From assembly GCF_013449685.1 (NCBI RefSeq), contig NZ_JACDSF010000008.1:56263-120262 (forward strand): 64,000 nt of DNA. The letters are read 5' to 3'. The translations under genes were made by a program, and so were the position numbers. This DNA comes from Pectobacterium brasiliense (GTDB lineage: Bacteria; Pseudomonadota; Gammaproteobacteria; Enterobacterales; Enterobacteriaceae). The notes under the pieces are model-generated. The model was not told where the DNA came from, did no database searches, and saw only the letters and a program-made list of their open reading frames with translations. Of this stretch, positions 23,605 to 35,000 are shown piece by piece (within the stretch, counting starts at the first letter, position 1; every line of letters starts with the position of its first letter).

Positions 23605-24081
23605 ATGAAACAATTTCCGATGACGTTGCGTGGCGCTGAAAAATTGCGTGAAGAGCTTGACCACCTGAAATCTGTGCGTCGACCTGAAATTATTGCGGCG
23701 ATTGCCGAAGCGCGTGAGCACGGCGATCTGAAAGAGAATGCAGAATATCATGCTGCACGCGAGCAGCAGGGCTTCTGTGAAGGACGTATTCAAGACATTG
23801 AAGCTAAATTATCTAACGCACAGGTTATCGATGTTACGAAGATGACGGCGAACGGGCGTGTTATTTTTGGTTCCACCGTGACGGTAATGAATCTGGATAA
23901 CGATGAAGAGCAAACTTATCGGATTGTTGGTGATGACGAAGCAGATTTTAAACAGAATCTGATCTCGGTAAATTCGCCCATCGCGCGTGGTCTGATCGGC
24001 AAAGAGCAAGATGACGTTGTGGTTATCCGTACGCCGGGCGGCGACGTGGAATATGAGATCCTGAAGGTCGAATATCTGTAA
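23605..24081 (+). CDS. greA: Transcription elongation factor GreA
   Basis: Rescues backtracked RNA polymerase by stimulating transcript cleavage through its secondary channel. The N-terminal coiled coil ([16 protein letters not shown]) carries the acidic tip in [16 protein letters not shown]. The C-terminal FKBP-like domain ends in [14 protein letters not shown]. The start at 23605 ([14 protein letters not shown]) aligns with E. coli and has GAGGT upstream; 158 residues. The 268-base gap from dacB holds both promoters. Confidence 0.98.
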   Translation: MKQFPMTLRGAEKLREELDHLKSVRRPEIIAAIAEAREHGDLKENAEYHAAREQQGFCEGRIQDIEAKLSNAQVIDVTKMTANGRVIFGSTVTVMNLDNDEEQTYRIVGDDEADFKQNLISVNSPIARGLIGKEQDDVVVIRTPGGDVEYEILKVEYL

Positions 24082-24128
24082 ACTTTTCCGTATTGTTGAT
24101 TAAAACAGCAAAAATTGTAAAGAAAAGA

Positions 24129-24150
24129 AAAAGGCCGCTTGCGGCCTTTT
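24129..24150. terminator. greA/yhbY bidirectional terminator
   Basis: AAAAGGCCG-CTTG-CGGCCTTTT between convergent genes, with T-rich sequence on one side and A-rich on the other. Confidence 0.9.
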
Positions 24151-24209
24151 CTCTAACCGAGAGGCGTGGCACCTTTCCGTTAAAACCGAGTATCCAGAAA
24201 TAAAAAGTG

Positions 24210-24503
24210 TTATCGTGGTAACACAATTTTACGTTCTTTCGCAGGACGGTAGAGCACCAACGTATGGCCGATGACCTGAACGTTAGCGGCACCCGTTTCA
24301 CGAACAATCGCTTCAACAATCAAGGCTTTGGTTTCGCGGTCTTCTGTCGCTACTTTTATCTTGATCAGCTCGTGATGCGCTAATGCTTGTTCGATCTCAG
24401 CCAAAACACCTTCGGTGAGACCGTTATTGCCCAGCATGACAACCGGTTTTAGCGGATGTGCCAAGCCTTTCAGGTGTTGTTTTTGTTTATTACTTAGGTT
24501 CAT
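24210..24503 (-). CDS. yhbY: Ribosome-assembly RNA-binding protein YhbY (CRM domain)
   Basis: 97-residue single CRM-domain protein that associates with pre-50S particles. The family motif LKPVVMLGNNGLTEGVLAEIEQAL includes the GxxG-type RNA-binding loop, and the middle reads LIKIKVA. It faces greA and is divergent from rlmE, exactly as in E. coli. Confidence 0.96.
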   Translation of the reverse strand: MNLSNKQKQHLKGLAHPLKPVVMLGNNGLTEGVLAEIEQALAHHELIKIKVATEDRETKALIVEAIVRETGAANVQVIGHTLVLYRPAKERKIVLPR

Positions 24504-24646
24504 TGTCTTTTTTACTTAGGTTGGGATTGAAAACGGTTCATTCTACCGCCATCTCATGATTATAACCAATTTGACTGTTCTGATTGGTAATATGTGAGAA
24601 GTTTCTCCCCACCACGAGCGTGTTACTGAGAATAGTTGGAAAATCG

Positions 24647-25276
24647 ATGGCGAATAAAAAGCGTTCTGCAAGTTCCAGTCGCTGGTTGCAGGAACACTTT
24701 AGCGATAAATATGTGCAGCAGGCCCAGAAAAAAGGGCTGCGCTCGCGTGCTTGGTTTAAACTTGACGAAATACAGCAGGGCGACAAACTATTTAAACCCG
24801 GTATGACAGTTGTGGATTTAGGCGCTGCACCGGGCGGCTGGTCACAGTATGTGGTCACGCAAATTGGTGGAAATGGTCGAATTATCGCGTGTGATATTTT
24901 GCCGATGGATCCGATTGTTGGCGTCGATTTCCTACAAGGGGACTTTCGTGATGAACTGGTCCTCAAAGCCTTGCTCGAAAGGGTTGGCGATAGCAAAGTT
25001 CAGGTGGTGATGTCTGACATGGCCCCTAACATGAGTGGTACACCAGCCGTTGATATTCCGAAGTCGATGTATCTGGTTGAATTAGCACTTGGTATGTGTC
25101 GGGATGTATTAGCGCCAGGCGGAAGTTTCCTGGTGAAAGTGTTTCAGGGAGAAGGCTTTGATGAATACCTGCGGGAAATTCGCTCCCTGTTTACGAAAGT
25201 GAAAATTCGTAAACCAGACGCCTCACGAGCTCGGTCTCGTGAAGTGTATATTGTAGCGACAGGGCGGAAACTGTAG
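24647..25276 (+). CDS. rlmE: 23S rRNA 2'-O-methyltransferase RlmE (FtsJ/RrmJ)
   Basis: SAM-dependent methylation of U2552 in the A-loop of 23S rRNA, a late step in 50S assembly that is heat-inducible in E. coli. The SAM-binding motif is [15 protein letters not shown]. The catalytic K-D-K-E set is recognisable in [33 protein letters not shown] and [10 protein letters not shown]. The start at 24647 ([13 protein letters not shown]) matches the E. coli N-terminus; 209 residues. ftsH follows after 47 bases, so they form an operon. Confidence 0.97.
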   Translation: MANKKRSASSSRWLQEHFSDKYVQQAQKKGLRSRAWFKLDEIQQGDKLFKPGMTVVDLGAAPGGWSQYVVTQIGGNGRIIACDILPMDPIVGVDFLQGDFRDELVLKALLERVGDSKVQVVMSDMAPNMSGTPAVDIPKSMYLVELALGMCRDVLAPGGSFLVKVFQGEGFDEYLREIRSLFTKVKIRKPDASRARSREVYIVATGRKL

Positions 25277-25323
25277 TACCCTAACGCTGTTTTTTAACAC
25301 AGTTGTAATATGAGGTTAATCCC

Positions 25324-27273
25324 TTGAGTGACATGGCGAAAAACCTAATTCTCTGGTTAGTCATCGCAGTGGTGCTGATGTCTGTTTTCCAGAGCTTTGG
25401 GCCCAGCGAGTCGAATGGCCGTAGGGTGGATTATTCAACCTTCTTGACTGAAGTGAATCAGGATCAGGTCCGTGAAGCACGTATTAACGGGCGTGAGATC
25501 AGTGTTATCAAAAAAGACAGCAACAGATACACGACTTACATTCCTGTCAATGACCCCAAGCTACTGGATAACCTGCTAACGAAGAACGTGAAAGTCGTTG
25601 GTGAGCCGCCGGAAGAACCGAGCTTGCTGGCTTCTATCTTTATTTCTTGGTTCCCGATGCTGTTACTGATTGGTGTCTGGATCTTCTTCATGCGTCAAAT
25701 GCAAGGCGGCGGCGGTAAAGGCGCTATGTCCTTCGGCAAGAGCAAAGCGCGCATGCTGACTGAAGATCAGATCAAGACGACGTTTGCTGATGTAGCGGGT
25801 TGTGACGAAGCGAAGGAAGAGGTTAGCGAACTGGTCGAGTACCTGCGCGAACCTAGCCGTTTCCAGAAACTGGGCGGTAAAATTCCGAAAGGCATTCTGA
25901 TGGTCGGCCCGCCGGGAACCGGTAAAACGTTGCTGGCAAAAGCGATTGCCGGTGAAGCGAAAGTGCCTTTCTTTACGATTTCCGGTTCTGACTTCGTTGA
26001 AATGTTTGTCGGTGTCGGTGCTTCTCGTGTTCGTGACATGTTTGAACAGGCGAAGAAAGCCGCGCCTTGTATCATTTTTATCGATGAAATCGACGCCGTT
26101 GGCCGTCAGCGTGGCGCAGGTCTGGGCGGTGGTCACGATGAACGTGAACAAACGCTGAACCAAATGCTGGTTGAGATGGACGGCTTTGAAGGCAACGAGG
26201 GCATTATTGTCATCGCGGCAACTAACCGCCCTGATGTTCTTGACCCCGCGTTGCTGCGTCCAGGTCGTTTTGACCGTCAGGTTGTGGTTGGCCTGCCAGA
26301 TGTTCGCGGCCGTGAGCAGATTCTGAAAGTTCACATGCGTCGCGTACCGTTGTCTCCAGATATTGATGCGTCAGTGATTGCACGTGGTACGCCAGGCTTC
26401 TCTGGTGCAGATTTGGCTAACCTGGTTAACGAAGCCGCATTGTTCTCCGCTCGTGGCAACAAACGCGTTGTTTCGATGGTCGAGTTCGAGAAAGCGAAAG
26501 ACAAAATCATGATGGGTGCAGAGCGCCGTTCCATGGTAATGACTGAGAAGCAGAAAGAATCGACGGCATATCATGAAGCTGGGCACGCCATCATTGGTCG
26601 TCTGGTGCCAGAACACGATCCGGTTCATAAAGTGACGATCATTCCGCGTGGTCGTGCGCTGGGTGTGACGTTCTTCCTGCCTGAAGGTGATGCGATCAGC
26701 GCCAGCCGTCAGAAACTGGAAAGCCAGATCTCTACGCTGTACGGTGGTCGACTGGCCGAAGAAATTATTTATGGCGTGGAACATGTTTCTACGGGCGCGT
26801 CCAACGACATCAAAGTAGCAACCTCGATTGCTCGTAACATGGTGACGCAGTGGGGCTTCTCTGAAAAACTCGGTCCGTTGCTCTATGCGGAAGAAGAGGG
26901 TGAGGTATTCCTCGGTCGTTCTGTGGCAAAAGCCAAGCACATGTCAGATGAAACCGCGCGTATTATTGATCAGGAAGTAAAATCTCTGATTGAACGTAAC
27001 TATGTGCGTGCTCGTGAACTGTTGATGGCAAACATGGATATTCTTCACTCAATGAAAGATGCGTTGATGAAGTATGAAACCATTGATGCGCCGCAGATTG
27101 ATGACCTGATGGGACGTAAGAAAGAAGTACGTCCGCCAGCAGGTTGGGAATCGTCTCGTTCTGACAACGATTCTGGTAACAGTGGCGGTACACCTAAAGC
27201 CCCTACGCCAGTGGATGAGCCGCAGACGCCTAATCCTGGTAATACGATGTCTGAGCAAGTGGACGACAAATAA
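25324..27273 (+). CDS. ftsH: ATP-dependent zinc metalloprotease FtsH
   Basis: Essential membrane-anchored AAA+ protease that degrades sigma-32, LpxC and damaged membrane proteins. Two N-terminal transmembrane helices (about residues 8-25 and 100-120) flank a periplasmic domain. The AAA module has Walker A GPPGTGKT and Walker B IIFIDEID, plus the second-region-of-homology [19 protein letters not shown]. The zinc site is HEAGH with a distal Asp. A TTG start at 25324 is taken because GAGG lies eight bases upstream; the ATG at 25333 (MAKNLIL) is the commonly annotated E. coli start. About 94% identical to E. coli by inspection. Confidence 0.98.
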   Translation: MSDMAKNLILWLVIAVVLMSVFQSFGPSESNGRRVDYSTFLTEVNQDQVREARINGREISVIKKDSNRYTTYIPVNDPKLLDNLLTKNVKVVGEPPEEPSLLASIFISWFPMLLLIGVWIFFMRQMQGGGGKGAMSFGKSKARMLTEDQIKTTFADVAGCDEAKEEVSELVEYLREPSRFQKLGGKIPKGILMVGPPGTGKTLLAKAIAGEAKVPFFTISGSDFVEMFVGVGASRVRDMFEQAKKAAPCIIFIDEIDAVGRQRGAGLGGGHDEREQTLNQMLVEMDGFEGNEGIIVIAATNRPDVLDPALLRPGRFDRQVVVGLPDVRGREQILKVHMRRVPLSPDIDASVIARGTPGFSGADLANLVNEAALFSARGNKRVVSMVEFEKAKDKIMMGAERRSMVMTEKQKESTAYHEAGHAIIGRLVPEHDPVHKVTIIPRGRALGVTFFLPEGDAISASRQKLESQISTLYGGRLAEEIIYGVEHVSTGASNDIKVATSIARNMVTQWGFSEKLGPLLYAEEEGEVFLGRSVAKAKHMSDETARIIDQEVKSLIERNYVRARELLMANMDILHSMKDALMKYETIDAPQIDDLMGRKKEVRPPAGWESSRSDNDSGNSGGTPKAPTPVDEPQTPNPGNTMSEQVDDK

Positions 27274-27303
27274 TCCGCCTGCGATTCACATCTGTGACTC
27301 ATG

Positions 27304-27330
27304 AAACCCCAGCTCAGGCTGGGGTTTTTT
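27304..27330 (+). terminator. ftsH terminator
   Basis: AAACCCCAGC-TCAG-GCTGGGGTTT followed by further T residues; separates rlmE-ftsH from folP. Confidence 0.93.
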
Positions 27331-27390
27331 ACTGTGAGTGTTCTTCGAACCACATTTCATGCTAACTACACCAGACTGCGGAGGTAAATC

Positions 27391-28224
27391 ATGCAACTGG
27401 TCGCCAGAGACTCAACGCTAGATCTTTCCTGCCCACATATCATGGGTATTCTTAACGTCACACCGGACTCTTTTTCCGATGGTGGTAAACACAACAAGCT
27501 CGATGCAGCATTACTGCACGTTCAGGAGATGGTTAACGCTGGTGCGACCCTGATTGATATTGGCGGTGAATCGACGCGTCCCGGTGCGGCTGAAGTGAGC
27601 ACGGAAGAGGAGCTAAACCGTGTAGTACCCGTGGTTGAAGCCATTGCTAAACGCTTTGACGTATGGATCTCGGTCGATACCTCAAAGCCGGAAGTGATGA
27701 CAGCATCGGCGCAGGCGGGAGCACATCTGATTAATGATATCCGCGCTTTGCAAGAGCCCGGAGCTCTGGAGGCGGCGGCGGCAACCGGTTTGCCAGTATG
27801 CCTGATGCATATGCAGGGTATGCCGAGAACTATGCAGCACAAACCGCATTATGATGACCTGATGCAGGACATTGGCGATTTCTTGCAGCAGCAGATTGAT
27901 CGCTGTGTGAGCGCCAATATTCCGAAAAGTAAGCTATTGCTGGATCCTGGGTTCGGATTCGGTAAGAATCTTGCCCATAACTATGCGCTTTTGGCTCGTT
28001 TGAGCGAATTACATCGTTTTGAACTGCCTCTTCTGGTTGGCATGTCGAGGAAATCCATGATTGGACAGATCCTCAATGTGCCGCCCGCGCAGCGGGTTCA
28101 CGGCAGCATTGCCTGCGCAGTGATTGCGGCGATGCAGGGAGCACAGATTATTCGCGTGCACGATGTTAAAGAAACGGCTGATGCCATGCGCATTGTTGAG
28201 GCCACCCTTTCTGCGAAGGAATAA
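27391..28224 (+). CDS. folP: Dihydropteroate synthase
   Basis: Condenses p-aminobenzoate with pterin diphosphate in folate synthesis; the sulfonamide target. TIM-barrel motifs: [29 protein letters not shown] and [10 protein letters not shown]. 277 residues. GGAGG precedes the ATG, and glmM starts 7 bases after its stop codon, so the pair is cotranscribed. Confidence 0.98.
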   Translation: MQLVARDSTLDLSCPHIMGILNVTPDSFSDGGKHNKLDAALLHVQEMVNAGATLIDIGGESTRPGAAEVSTEEELNRVVPVVEAIAKRFDVWISVDTSKPEVMTASAQAGAHLINDIRALQEPGALEAAAATGLPVCLMHMQGMPRTMQHKPHYDDLMQDIGDFLQQQIDRCVSANIPKSKLLLDPGFGFGKNLAHNYALLARLSELHRFELPLLVGMSRKSMIGQILNVPPAQRVHGSIACAVIAAMQGAQIIRVHDVKETADAMRIVEATLSAKE

Positions 28225-28231
28225 AAACGAG

Positions 28232-29569
28232 ATGAGTAACCGCAAATATTTTGGTACCGATGGCGTACGTGGCAAGGTTGGCGATACGCCGATTACCCCT
28301 GATTTTGTGCTTAAACTGGGTTGGGCCGCTGGGAAAGTGCTCGCGCGGCATGGTTCTCGTAAGATTATCATCGGCAAAGATACCCGTATTTCTGGCTATA
28401 TGCTGGAGTCTGCGCTGGAAGCCGGGCTGGCAGCTGCAGGTTTGTCGGCTTCTTTTACCGGTCCAATGCCGACGCCTGCGGTTGCTTATCTGACCCGTAC
28501 GTTCCGTGCTGAAGCGGGTATCGTGATTTCTGCTTCTCACAACCCGTATTACGACAACGGTATTAAATTCTTCTCCATTGACGGCACTAAACTGCCGGAT
28601 GACGTAGAAGAAGCGATCGAGGCTGAGCTGGAAAAACCGCTGACGTGTGTTGAGTCTGCTGAATTAGGCAAAGCCAGCCGCATTGTTGACGCTGCTGGAC
28701 GCTACATCGAATTTTGTAAGGGAACGTTCCCGAGCGAACTGAGCCTTAACGGTTTAAAGATCGTCGTCGATTGTGCCAATGGCGCTACCTATCACATCGC
28801 CCCTAGCGTATTGCGCGAGCTTGGCGCTAAAGTCATCGCCATTGGCTGTGAGCCTGATGGGATGAACATCAATGAAGAATGCGGGGCGACGGACGTCAGA
28901 CAGCTACAGGCGCGCGTACTGGCTGAAAAAGCGGACGTTGGGCTGGCGTTTGACGGCGATGGCGATCGGCTCATCATGGTCGACCATTTAGGCAACAAGG
29001 TTGATGGCGATCAGATCCTGTATATCATCGCCCGCGAAGGTCTACGCCAGGGGCAACTGCGCGGTGGCGCGGTGGGCACACTGATGAGTAACATGGGGCT
29101 TGAGGTGGCGTTAAAGCAACTGGGTATCCCGTTTGCTCGTGCCAAAGTGGGTGACCGCTATGTATTAGAAATGATGCAGGCAAAAGGGTGGCGCATCGGG
29201 GCAGAAAACTCCGGCCATGTGATCCTGCTGGACAAAACCACGACGGGTGACGGTGTGATTGCCGGTTTACAAGTCCTTACTGCGATAGTGAAAAACCATA
29301 TGAGCCTGCATGATTTATGCAGCGGTATGAAGCTGTTTCCACAGATTCTGGTCAATGTGCGGTTTACAGGGGAACACGATCCGCTGGAAGACAAAAACGT
29401 GCAGCAGATTACGCAGGATGTGGAAAAAGAATTGGCCGGACGCGGGCGGGTATTGTTGCGTAAATCCGGTACTGAGCCACTCATTCGCGTTATGGTTGAG
29501 GGTGAGCACGAAGAGACGGTCATCGCGTTGGCGAATCGTATTGCCGATGCGGTAAAAGCTGCCGGCTGA
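28232..29569 (+). CDS. glmM: Phosphoglucosamine mutase
   Basis: Converts glucosamine 6-phosphate to glucosamine 1-phosphate on the way to UDP-GlcNAc for peptidoglycan and LPS. The phospho-serine loop is [19 protein letters not shown], the metal loop is DGDGDR, and the phosphate-binding segment is [12 protein letters not shown]. The start at 28232 ([14 protein letters not shown]) is the standard one; 445 residues. Second gene of the folP-glmM operon, ended by a hairpin. Confidence 0.98.
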   Translation: MSNRKYFGTDGVRGKVGDTPITPDFVLKLGWAAGKVLARHGSRKIIIGKDTRISGYMLESALEAGLAAAGLSASFTGPMPTPAVAYLTRTFRAEAGIVISASHNPYYDNGIKFFSIDGTKLPDDVEEAIEAELEKPLTCVESAELGKASRIVDAAGRYIEFCKGTFPSELSLNGLKIVVDCANGATYHIAPSVLRELGAKVIAIGCEPDGMNINEECGATDVRQLQARVLAEKADVGLAFDGDGDRLIMVDHLGNKVDGDQILYIIAREGLRQGQLRGGAVGTLMSNMGLEVALKQLGIPFARAKVGDRYVLEMMQAKGWRIGAENSGHVILLDKTTTGDGVIAGLQVLTAIVKNHMSLHDLCSGMKLFPQILVNVRFTGEHDPLEDKNVQQITQDVEKELAGRGRVLLRKSGTEPLIRVMVEGEHEETVIALANRIADAVKAAG

Positions 29570-29601
29570 GGGCGTTTTTGATTCGCCAATCAGGGAGATA
29601 A

Positions 29602-29644
29602 GGCTTTCGATAGGGATCTTGCGTCGAAAGCCGCTGTTTTTTTC
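29602..29644 (+). terminator. folP-glmM terminator
   Basis: GGCTTTCGA (29602-29610) pairs with TCGAAAGCC (29624-29632), followed by a long T tract. The remaining bases to secG (29645-29818) show no gene. Confidence 0.8.
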
Positions 29645-29818
29645 TGCAATCAACCTGCGGTGACCAAATTACCCTTGCGTACGCTACATCCTTTGGTTAG
29701 TATTCAGACCCGCTTGATAAGGGATGTTCTCCATCCTGCTTCGCGGAATGACACGCGGTTTACCGCCAGAATATAGCATCTCCATGAATCATGGGGAAAA
29801 CGGTTAACGGGTACGACT

Positions 29819-30151
29819 ATGTACGAAGCTCTATTAGTAATTTTCCTGTTAGTATCGATCGGGCTGGTTGCCTTGATCATGCTGCAGCAGGGTAAAGGTG
29901 CTGATATGGGAGCGTCGTTCGGAGCAGGTGCTTCTGCCACTTTGTTCGGTTCGAGCGGCTCTGGTAATTTCATGACCCGCATGACGGCGATACTGGCGAC
30001 CCTGTTCTTCATTATCAGTCTAATTCTGGGCAACTTAAGTTCGCTGCAGAAAAGAGGCGGTGCATGGGATAACCTGAGCCAGCCAGAAAAAGCCGAGCAG
30101 ACGACAACGCCTGCTGCGCCTTCAACGCCGGCGAGTGACATTCCGAAGTAA
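29819..30151 (+). CDS. secG: Protein-export membrane protein SecG
   Basis: Non-essential third subunit of the SecYEG translocon; two transmembrane helices (about residues 3-21 and 52-72) around a glycine-rich cytoplasmic loop (GADMGASFGAGASATLFGSS). 110 residues, same as E. coli. The C-terminal tail is Pro/Thr/Ala-rich. Followed by tRNA-Leu, with which it probably shares a transcript. Confidence 0.97.
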   Translation: MYEALLVIFLLVSIGLVALIMLQQGKGADMGASFGAGASATLFGSSGSGNFMTRMTAILATLFFIISLILGNLSSLQKRGGAWDNLSQPEKAEQTTTPAAPSTPASDIPK

Positions 30152-30175
30152 GCGTTTTAAAGCAGTAATTGTGAT

Positions 30176-30262
30176 GCCGTGGTGGTGGAATTGGTAGACA
30201 CGCTACCTTGAGGTGGTAGTGCCCGATTGGGCTTACGGGTTCAAGTCCCGTCCTCGGTACCA
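30176..30262 (+). tRNA. leuU: tRNA-Leu (GAG)
   Basis: 87-nt class II tRNA starting GCCGTGGTGGTGGAATTGG, with a long variable arm and an encoded CCA end. The anticodon loop CTTGAGG gives GAG. Position after secG is as for E. coli leuU. It is the left border of the 21-kb accessory segment. Confidence 0.96.
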
Positions 30263-30265
30263 ACA

Positions 30266-30300
30266 TAAAAAATAGACGTCAGTTGACGTCTATTTTTTTG
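30266..30300 (+). terminator. secG-leuU terminator
   Basis: AATAGACGTC-AGTT-GACGTCTATT followed by TTTTTTG right after the tRNA. Confidence 0.93.
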
Positions 30301-30324
30301 TCTTTAATTTACTGTCCCAGTGCC

Positions 30325-31341
30325 TTACAGGCGCACCAGCTGCTTGCCAAAGTGTTTGCTGTCTAATAAGTCGATAAAGGCTTGAGGCGCATTCTCTATT
30401 CCCTCAATAATGTTCTCTCGATATTTTAACTGCCCTTTCTCCACGGCATCTAATAGCCAGATATTTGCTTCCGCATAGTCTTTGAACCATTCCGTCACAA
30501 GAAAAAAGCGGCTTAGCGGGGCGTCGGGTAGAGAAGAGAAAAATGCTACCGTGCTGGATGCGTCAACGTCAGGATCCTGATTGTATTGTGCCGCACTGCC
30601 ACAGACGGGGACTCTTGCGCCTTCGTTAAGCAGTTTGGCCACAAAAAGTGAAACCCTGCCGCCAACGTTTTCAAAATAGATATCAATTCCGTCAGGGCAG
30701 GCAGCCCGCAAGGCGTGATTTAAGTCATCTTCTTTATAGTTAACACAGGCATCAAAGCCTAATGTCTCAACGACATAGCGACATTTCTCTTCGCTTCCAG
30801 CCAGACCGACAACCCGGCATCCAGCCTGTTTACCTAACTGACCGACGACGGAACCTACGCCCCCTGATGCGGCGGATACCACCAGCGTCTCTCCCGCTTT
30901 GGGTTTGGCAATTTTGTTCATGCCAAAATAAGCGGAACGTCCCGGTGTGCCTACCGCGCCGAGAAAAATAGAGGGTGACAGAGCCGTTGGCGGCAGGCGA
31001 TGCGTAATAAAATCCTGAGGCGTGCCGACATAGTATTTCTGCCAGCCTGAAAAGGTGAATACACAATCTCCAACCTTAAAGTGTGGGTTCTTCGTTGCCA
31101 CGACGTAGCCTACCGTTTCACCTTGAATCACTTCTCCCTGTTTGATTGGGCTCACATAGGCTGTGTTCTTGTTAAGCCGTGGGCGTGTATAAAGGTCAAT
31201 GGATAGCCATTTGTTTTCAACCAAATATTCGCCGGGCTGTAGTGCATTGATATGGCGTTCTTCGAGCCTGAAATCCTCTAACTGTGCGGGGCCATCAGGA
31301 TGACGATTCAGTACAATCAGCTTGTTTTCTAACGGGTTCAT
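30325..31341 (-). CDS. NADP-dependent MDR-family oxidoreductase (CurA/YncB-like)
   Basis: Zinc-independent medium-chain reductase/dehydrogenase of the 2-alkenal or prostaglandin reductase branch, which reduces enone or enal double bonds with NADPH. The Rossmann site is VSAASGGVGSVVGQLGKQAG near residue 150. The N-terminal segment NPLENKLIVLNRHPDG and the FENVGG motif fit the CurA/YncB type. The ATG at 31341 with AGGGA upstream is chosen over 31362. Last gene of the minus-strand biosynthetic run, 52 bases after the membrane protein. It could supply a trans-acting enoyl reductase to the PKS or be an unrelated detoxification enzyme; the sequence does not decide. Confidence 0.85.
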   Translation of the reverse strand: MNPLENKLIVLNRHPDGPAQLEDFRLEERHINALQPGEYLVENKWLSIDLYTRPRLNKNTAYVSPIKQGEVIQGETVGYVVATKNPHFKVGDCVFTFSGWQKYYVGTPQDFITHRLPPTALSPSIFLGAVGTPGRSAYFGMNKIAKPKAGETLVVSAASGGVGSVVGQLGKQAGCRVVGLAGSEEKCRYVVETLGFDACVNYKEDDLNHALRAACPDGIDIYFENVGGRVSLFVAKLLNEGARVPVCGSAAQYNQDPDVDASSTVAFFSSLPDAPLSRFFLVTEWFKDYAEANIWLLDAVEKGQLKYRENIIEGIENAPQAFIDLLDSKHFGKQLVRL

Positions 31342-31393
31342 AATATTCCCTATATTTAGCATTCATGATGTTATGCACTACCTGCAGCGCTGA

Positions 31394-32020
31394 TCAGGCA
31401 GTGTTATCGTGTGCGAGTGAGGACCAGCGATGCTTTGGCCATCGGAAACTGAAGATCACCAGCAGTAGCGTAAGAGGCCATCCGCTGATGAGGACAAGCG
31501 TATCCATCGGCAAATCAGACTGGCGGGAAAGGAGGTAGATAATGATGGCTTTCACCAGGTAAACCAGAATCCAGACCAGTGATACCTCGTTCCAGACGCG
31601 GACGTACTGCGGTGTGCCATAAACGGGGAGTGTCTTCAGCGCTGGCGTGGCTTGTTCCGCCAATGTTTGTATGACCGGACGCCCCTTGATGCTGTAAATG
31701 GTAAAAATAATCACGGTTGAAATTGCGCCGCTGACCGACAAAAAGACGCTCTCTTGATGGATATCAAACAGGATGACGCCTTCCAGATAAAGGTAGTGGC
31801 TAAGCCCTGATACCAGAATGAGAGCAATGATTGGCAGATAACCTTGCCAACGGCTGATGAGTTGCAGTACACCGGAATAAATCGCGGTTATTAACAGCGC
31901 GACGCCAGCCCCCCATTGTAAAAATGCGATGTTATACATAACGACCGGTATGATGATGGTCAGAAGCGCATCGCGCGATACCAGATATCGCCAAACGGTT
32001 AACGACGGGGGATGGCCCAT
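31394..32020 (-). CDS. Polytopic membrane protein, possible VC0807-like
   Basis: 208-residue protein with about six transmembrane helices and short loops; the only longer soluble part is around residues 115-140. It is reminiscent of the uncharacterised VC0807-type family but I cannot confirm this. A good site, GAGGAG, precedes the ATG. It lies 64 bases after the NRPS and 52 before the oxidoreductase, so it is probably in their operon. Export of, or immunity to, the cluster product would be a natural role, but this is inference only. No transporter signature such as Walker motifs or MFS motifs is present. Confidence 0.72.
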   Translation of the reverse strand: MGHPPSLTVWRYLVSRDALLTIIIPVVMYNIAFLQWGAGVALLITAIYSGVLQLISRWQGYLPIIALILVSGLSHYLYLEGVILFDIHQESVFLSVSGAISTVIIFTIYSIKGRPVIQTLAEQATPALKTLPVYGTPQYVRVWNEVSLVWILVYLVKAIIIYLLSRQSDLPMDTLVLISGWPLTLLLVIFSFRWPKHRWSSLAHDNTA

Positions 32021-32084
32021 GTTTTCTCCTCACTTACGTCATAAAATCGCCGTTCTGCGTTTGAAACCGCAGACGGCGAATGTC

Positions 32085-35000
32085 TTATTGCCATACTTTT
32101 TTGAGCTGTTCGGCTATGCGGGAAATGTGCGGTGCGTTCATCATTGAGATATGATCGCCGGATGTTGGCAGTACCGTCAGGCAACCTGAAGTGAGGCGAC
32201 GCCACCCCAGTCCTGACTCTGGCAGGCGGATACGACCGGGTAAAATATCTTCTGCCTCGACGACCAGCACATCACCTGAGTAGCGCTCGCCACGGTAAGC
32301 ATCCGTCGCATAGATATGGGTTTGCAGGATATTGATAAAGTCCTGAAATTCTCCAGGCCCAATCGACTCAGGCACCAGCCGCACACGTTTAAATTCGGCC
32401 AGAAAGCGCGACGTTCGTTGCGCATTGCTCATGTCTGCAAGCGACTGCTCTGAAAGATCGAAAGATGTACCGGTAAACAAAGCCACTTTATGCGCAAAAT
32501 ACGCCAGACGTTCCGCCTCGTTCATGTCTGCTGAGCCATCAATGTTGATCTCTGGAGCAGGTTGGTCCAACACTAACACCGTCGGTGTTATGCCTTTTTT
32601 CGCGAGCTGCTGCGCCATTTCAAAAGCGATAGTTGCACCGAGAGACCATCCTCCGAGTACCAGACGGGAGCGATGAACGATGTCGCCTGCTTCTGAGAGA
32701 TAGAAAGCGGCAAGCGCTTTGACATCGGCGTTATAAGGCTGGTTAACACTGAAATCGGGCACCTGAATGCCATAGATCGGATAGCGCTCGCCCAGTTCAC
32801 GCGCCAGCCCGGAATAACACAGCACGTTACCGCCAGCGGGATGGATCAGAAGCAACGTAGGTTTATATTCAGGCTGCCCACGATTGATCGTCACCCTTGC
32901 GGCTTGAGTCTGCGATCCCTTGTCTTCAATCACGCGGGCCAACTGGGCAATGCTGCTGTTTTCGAACAACTGCCCCAGAGACAGGGATGTCCCAAAGTGC
33001 TGATTAACGCTCAGGATGAGCTTTAATGCGCTGAGAGAATTCCCTCCAAGGGTAAAGAAGCTCTCCTGCGTATCAATCGTCTCGCTTTGTAAAATGTCGC
33101 GATAAATTTCATGCAGGTCGTGTTCACGCTGATTTTCCGGGGCATGGAATGCTACGCGCTTTTCTGCTGAAGGCTGGGGTAACGCGGCGTAATTTATCTT
33201 ACCGCTGGCGGTTAATGGCATCGTGTCTAGCCATACCCAGCGTTCTGGCTGCATATAGTCTGGCAGCTTTTTTTGCAGCGCCGTTTTTACTGTGGCCTGA
33301 CTGGGTTCATCAATGCCGCACAGGTACGCGGTTAAGACAGTTTCCCCGTGGGGCAGCGTGTTTTGTTTAATAGCAACGTGGGTCGCATTAGCAACCTGTT
33401 GTAATGCCTGTTCGATCTCCGTCAGCTCAACACGGTAGCCGCGCACTTTAACCTGACGATCCAAACGCCCCATAAATTCAAGATTGCCATCAGGCAGGAA
33501 ACGACCTTTGTCACCGCTGCGATAAAGTCGCTCGCCCTCAAGGTAAGGGTGAGGAATAAAGCGCGCGTTATTTTGATCTGGCAGGCCGATGTACCCTTCT
33601 GCGACATGCGAACCGCCCAGATAAATTTCCCCTGGTAATCCAGCCGGAACGAGCTGGTGATAAGGATCGAGCAGCAGAACATGGCTATCAGACAGAGGTT
33701 TACCGATAGGCAAATAGTCGCCTGAAAGGAGGCTGAGATCGTCCGGCACCGGATACGTGGTGACGCCGACGGTGCATTCGGTTGGCCCATAATGATTGAG
33801 GAGGCGGCAAGACGCTTGGAACTCGCGTATACGCTTGATGAGTGACAGAGGAACACGTTCTCCGCCGATAACCAATAACTTGCGAGGCAACAGCGCTTCA
33901 GCCTGCGGTGACGTCAATAACGTCGCTAAATGCGACGGCGTAATCTTTATGCAATCGACTGGGTATTGCGCCAGATAAGCGAACAGCTCCTGTGGGGAGC
34001 GAAGTAATTCCGTGCTGATCACGTCTAACTGACCCTGATGGATCAGCGCGGGGAACAGTACCGTGTGTGCCAAATCGGTGCTGAAGGATGAAAACATGCC
34101 GTAGCGAGCATCGGGCGGCAGGTTGAGAACGGGCCGAATGGCCTGACAGTAGTGGCTAAGCTGCGAGTGTTTGACACGAACGCCTTTCGGTTTGCCGGTA
34201 CTGCCTGAGGTATAAATGATGTAAGCCGGACCATCCGTAGCCTGTGGCTGCGATGGGTTGCTTACCGGCATCATGCTGCGATTTTGTCTTACGTAGAGGC
34301 AGGGGAGCCCGTCACCGGGTGCCTGTTCGTCGATGATGACACAGCGGGCGGCGGAATTTTGCAGGATGAACTCAACCTGCTGAGCAGGGAGATCGATATC
34401 GACTGGGACATAGCATCCACCTGCTTTTAACACGGCCAGAATCGCGACGACGTAATACTCGCTTTTCGGCATGAACAGCGCGACACACTCGCCATGAGCA
34501 ATGCCGTCTTTCTGGAGCTGATGAGCCAGCTGGTTTGCCCGTTCATTGAGCTGGGCATAGCTGAACGTACGGCCTTCACAACGAACCGCGATGGCATCGG
34601 GATGTTGCTGTGCCTGTTGTTCAAACTGCCGATGAACCGCAGGCGGTAACGCGTTAGCGGTTGGGCGGCATTGTGCGATTGTCGCGCGGCGTTCTTCGTC
34701 GCTTAACAGTGAGATATCCCGAACGGTTAACTGCGGCTGGGTGATTAAGGTTTCAAGAACCGTCCGCAGGTCGTTCAGCATGCGCTGGATGGTGTTGATG
34801 GAAAATAATGCGCTACTGTAGTTCATGGTGAACAGCAGGCCGTCGCTATCCTTGTCTTCTTCTACCCATAAGTTCAGATCCAGTTTTGCGGTGCCGTAAT
34901 CCACTTTTAACGGCTTATATTTGAACCCGCCATAGCTGCTGTGAAAATGGGGGAAGACCTGATACGTCAAGATTGCCTGAAAGATGGGATTGATCTGGGG

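Noticed and set aside
25663..26334. 223-codon open frame antisense to ftsH
   Set aside because: Shadow of a highly conserved coding region; no ribosome-binding site or recognisable domain.
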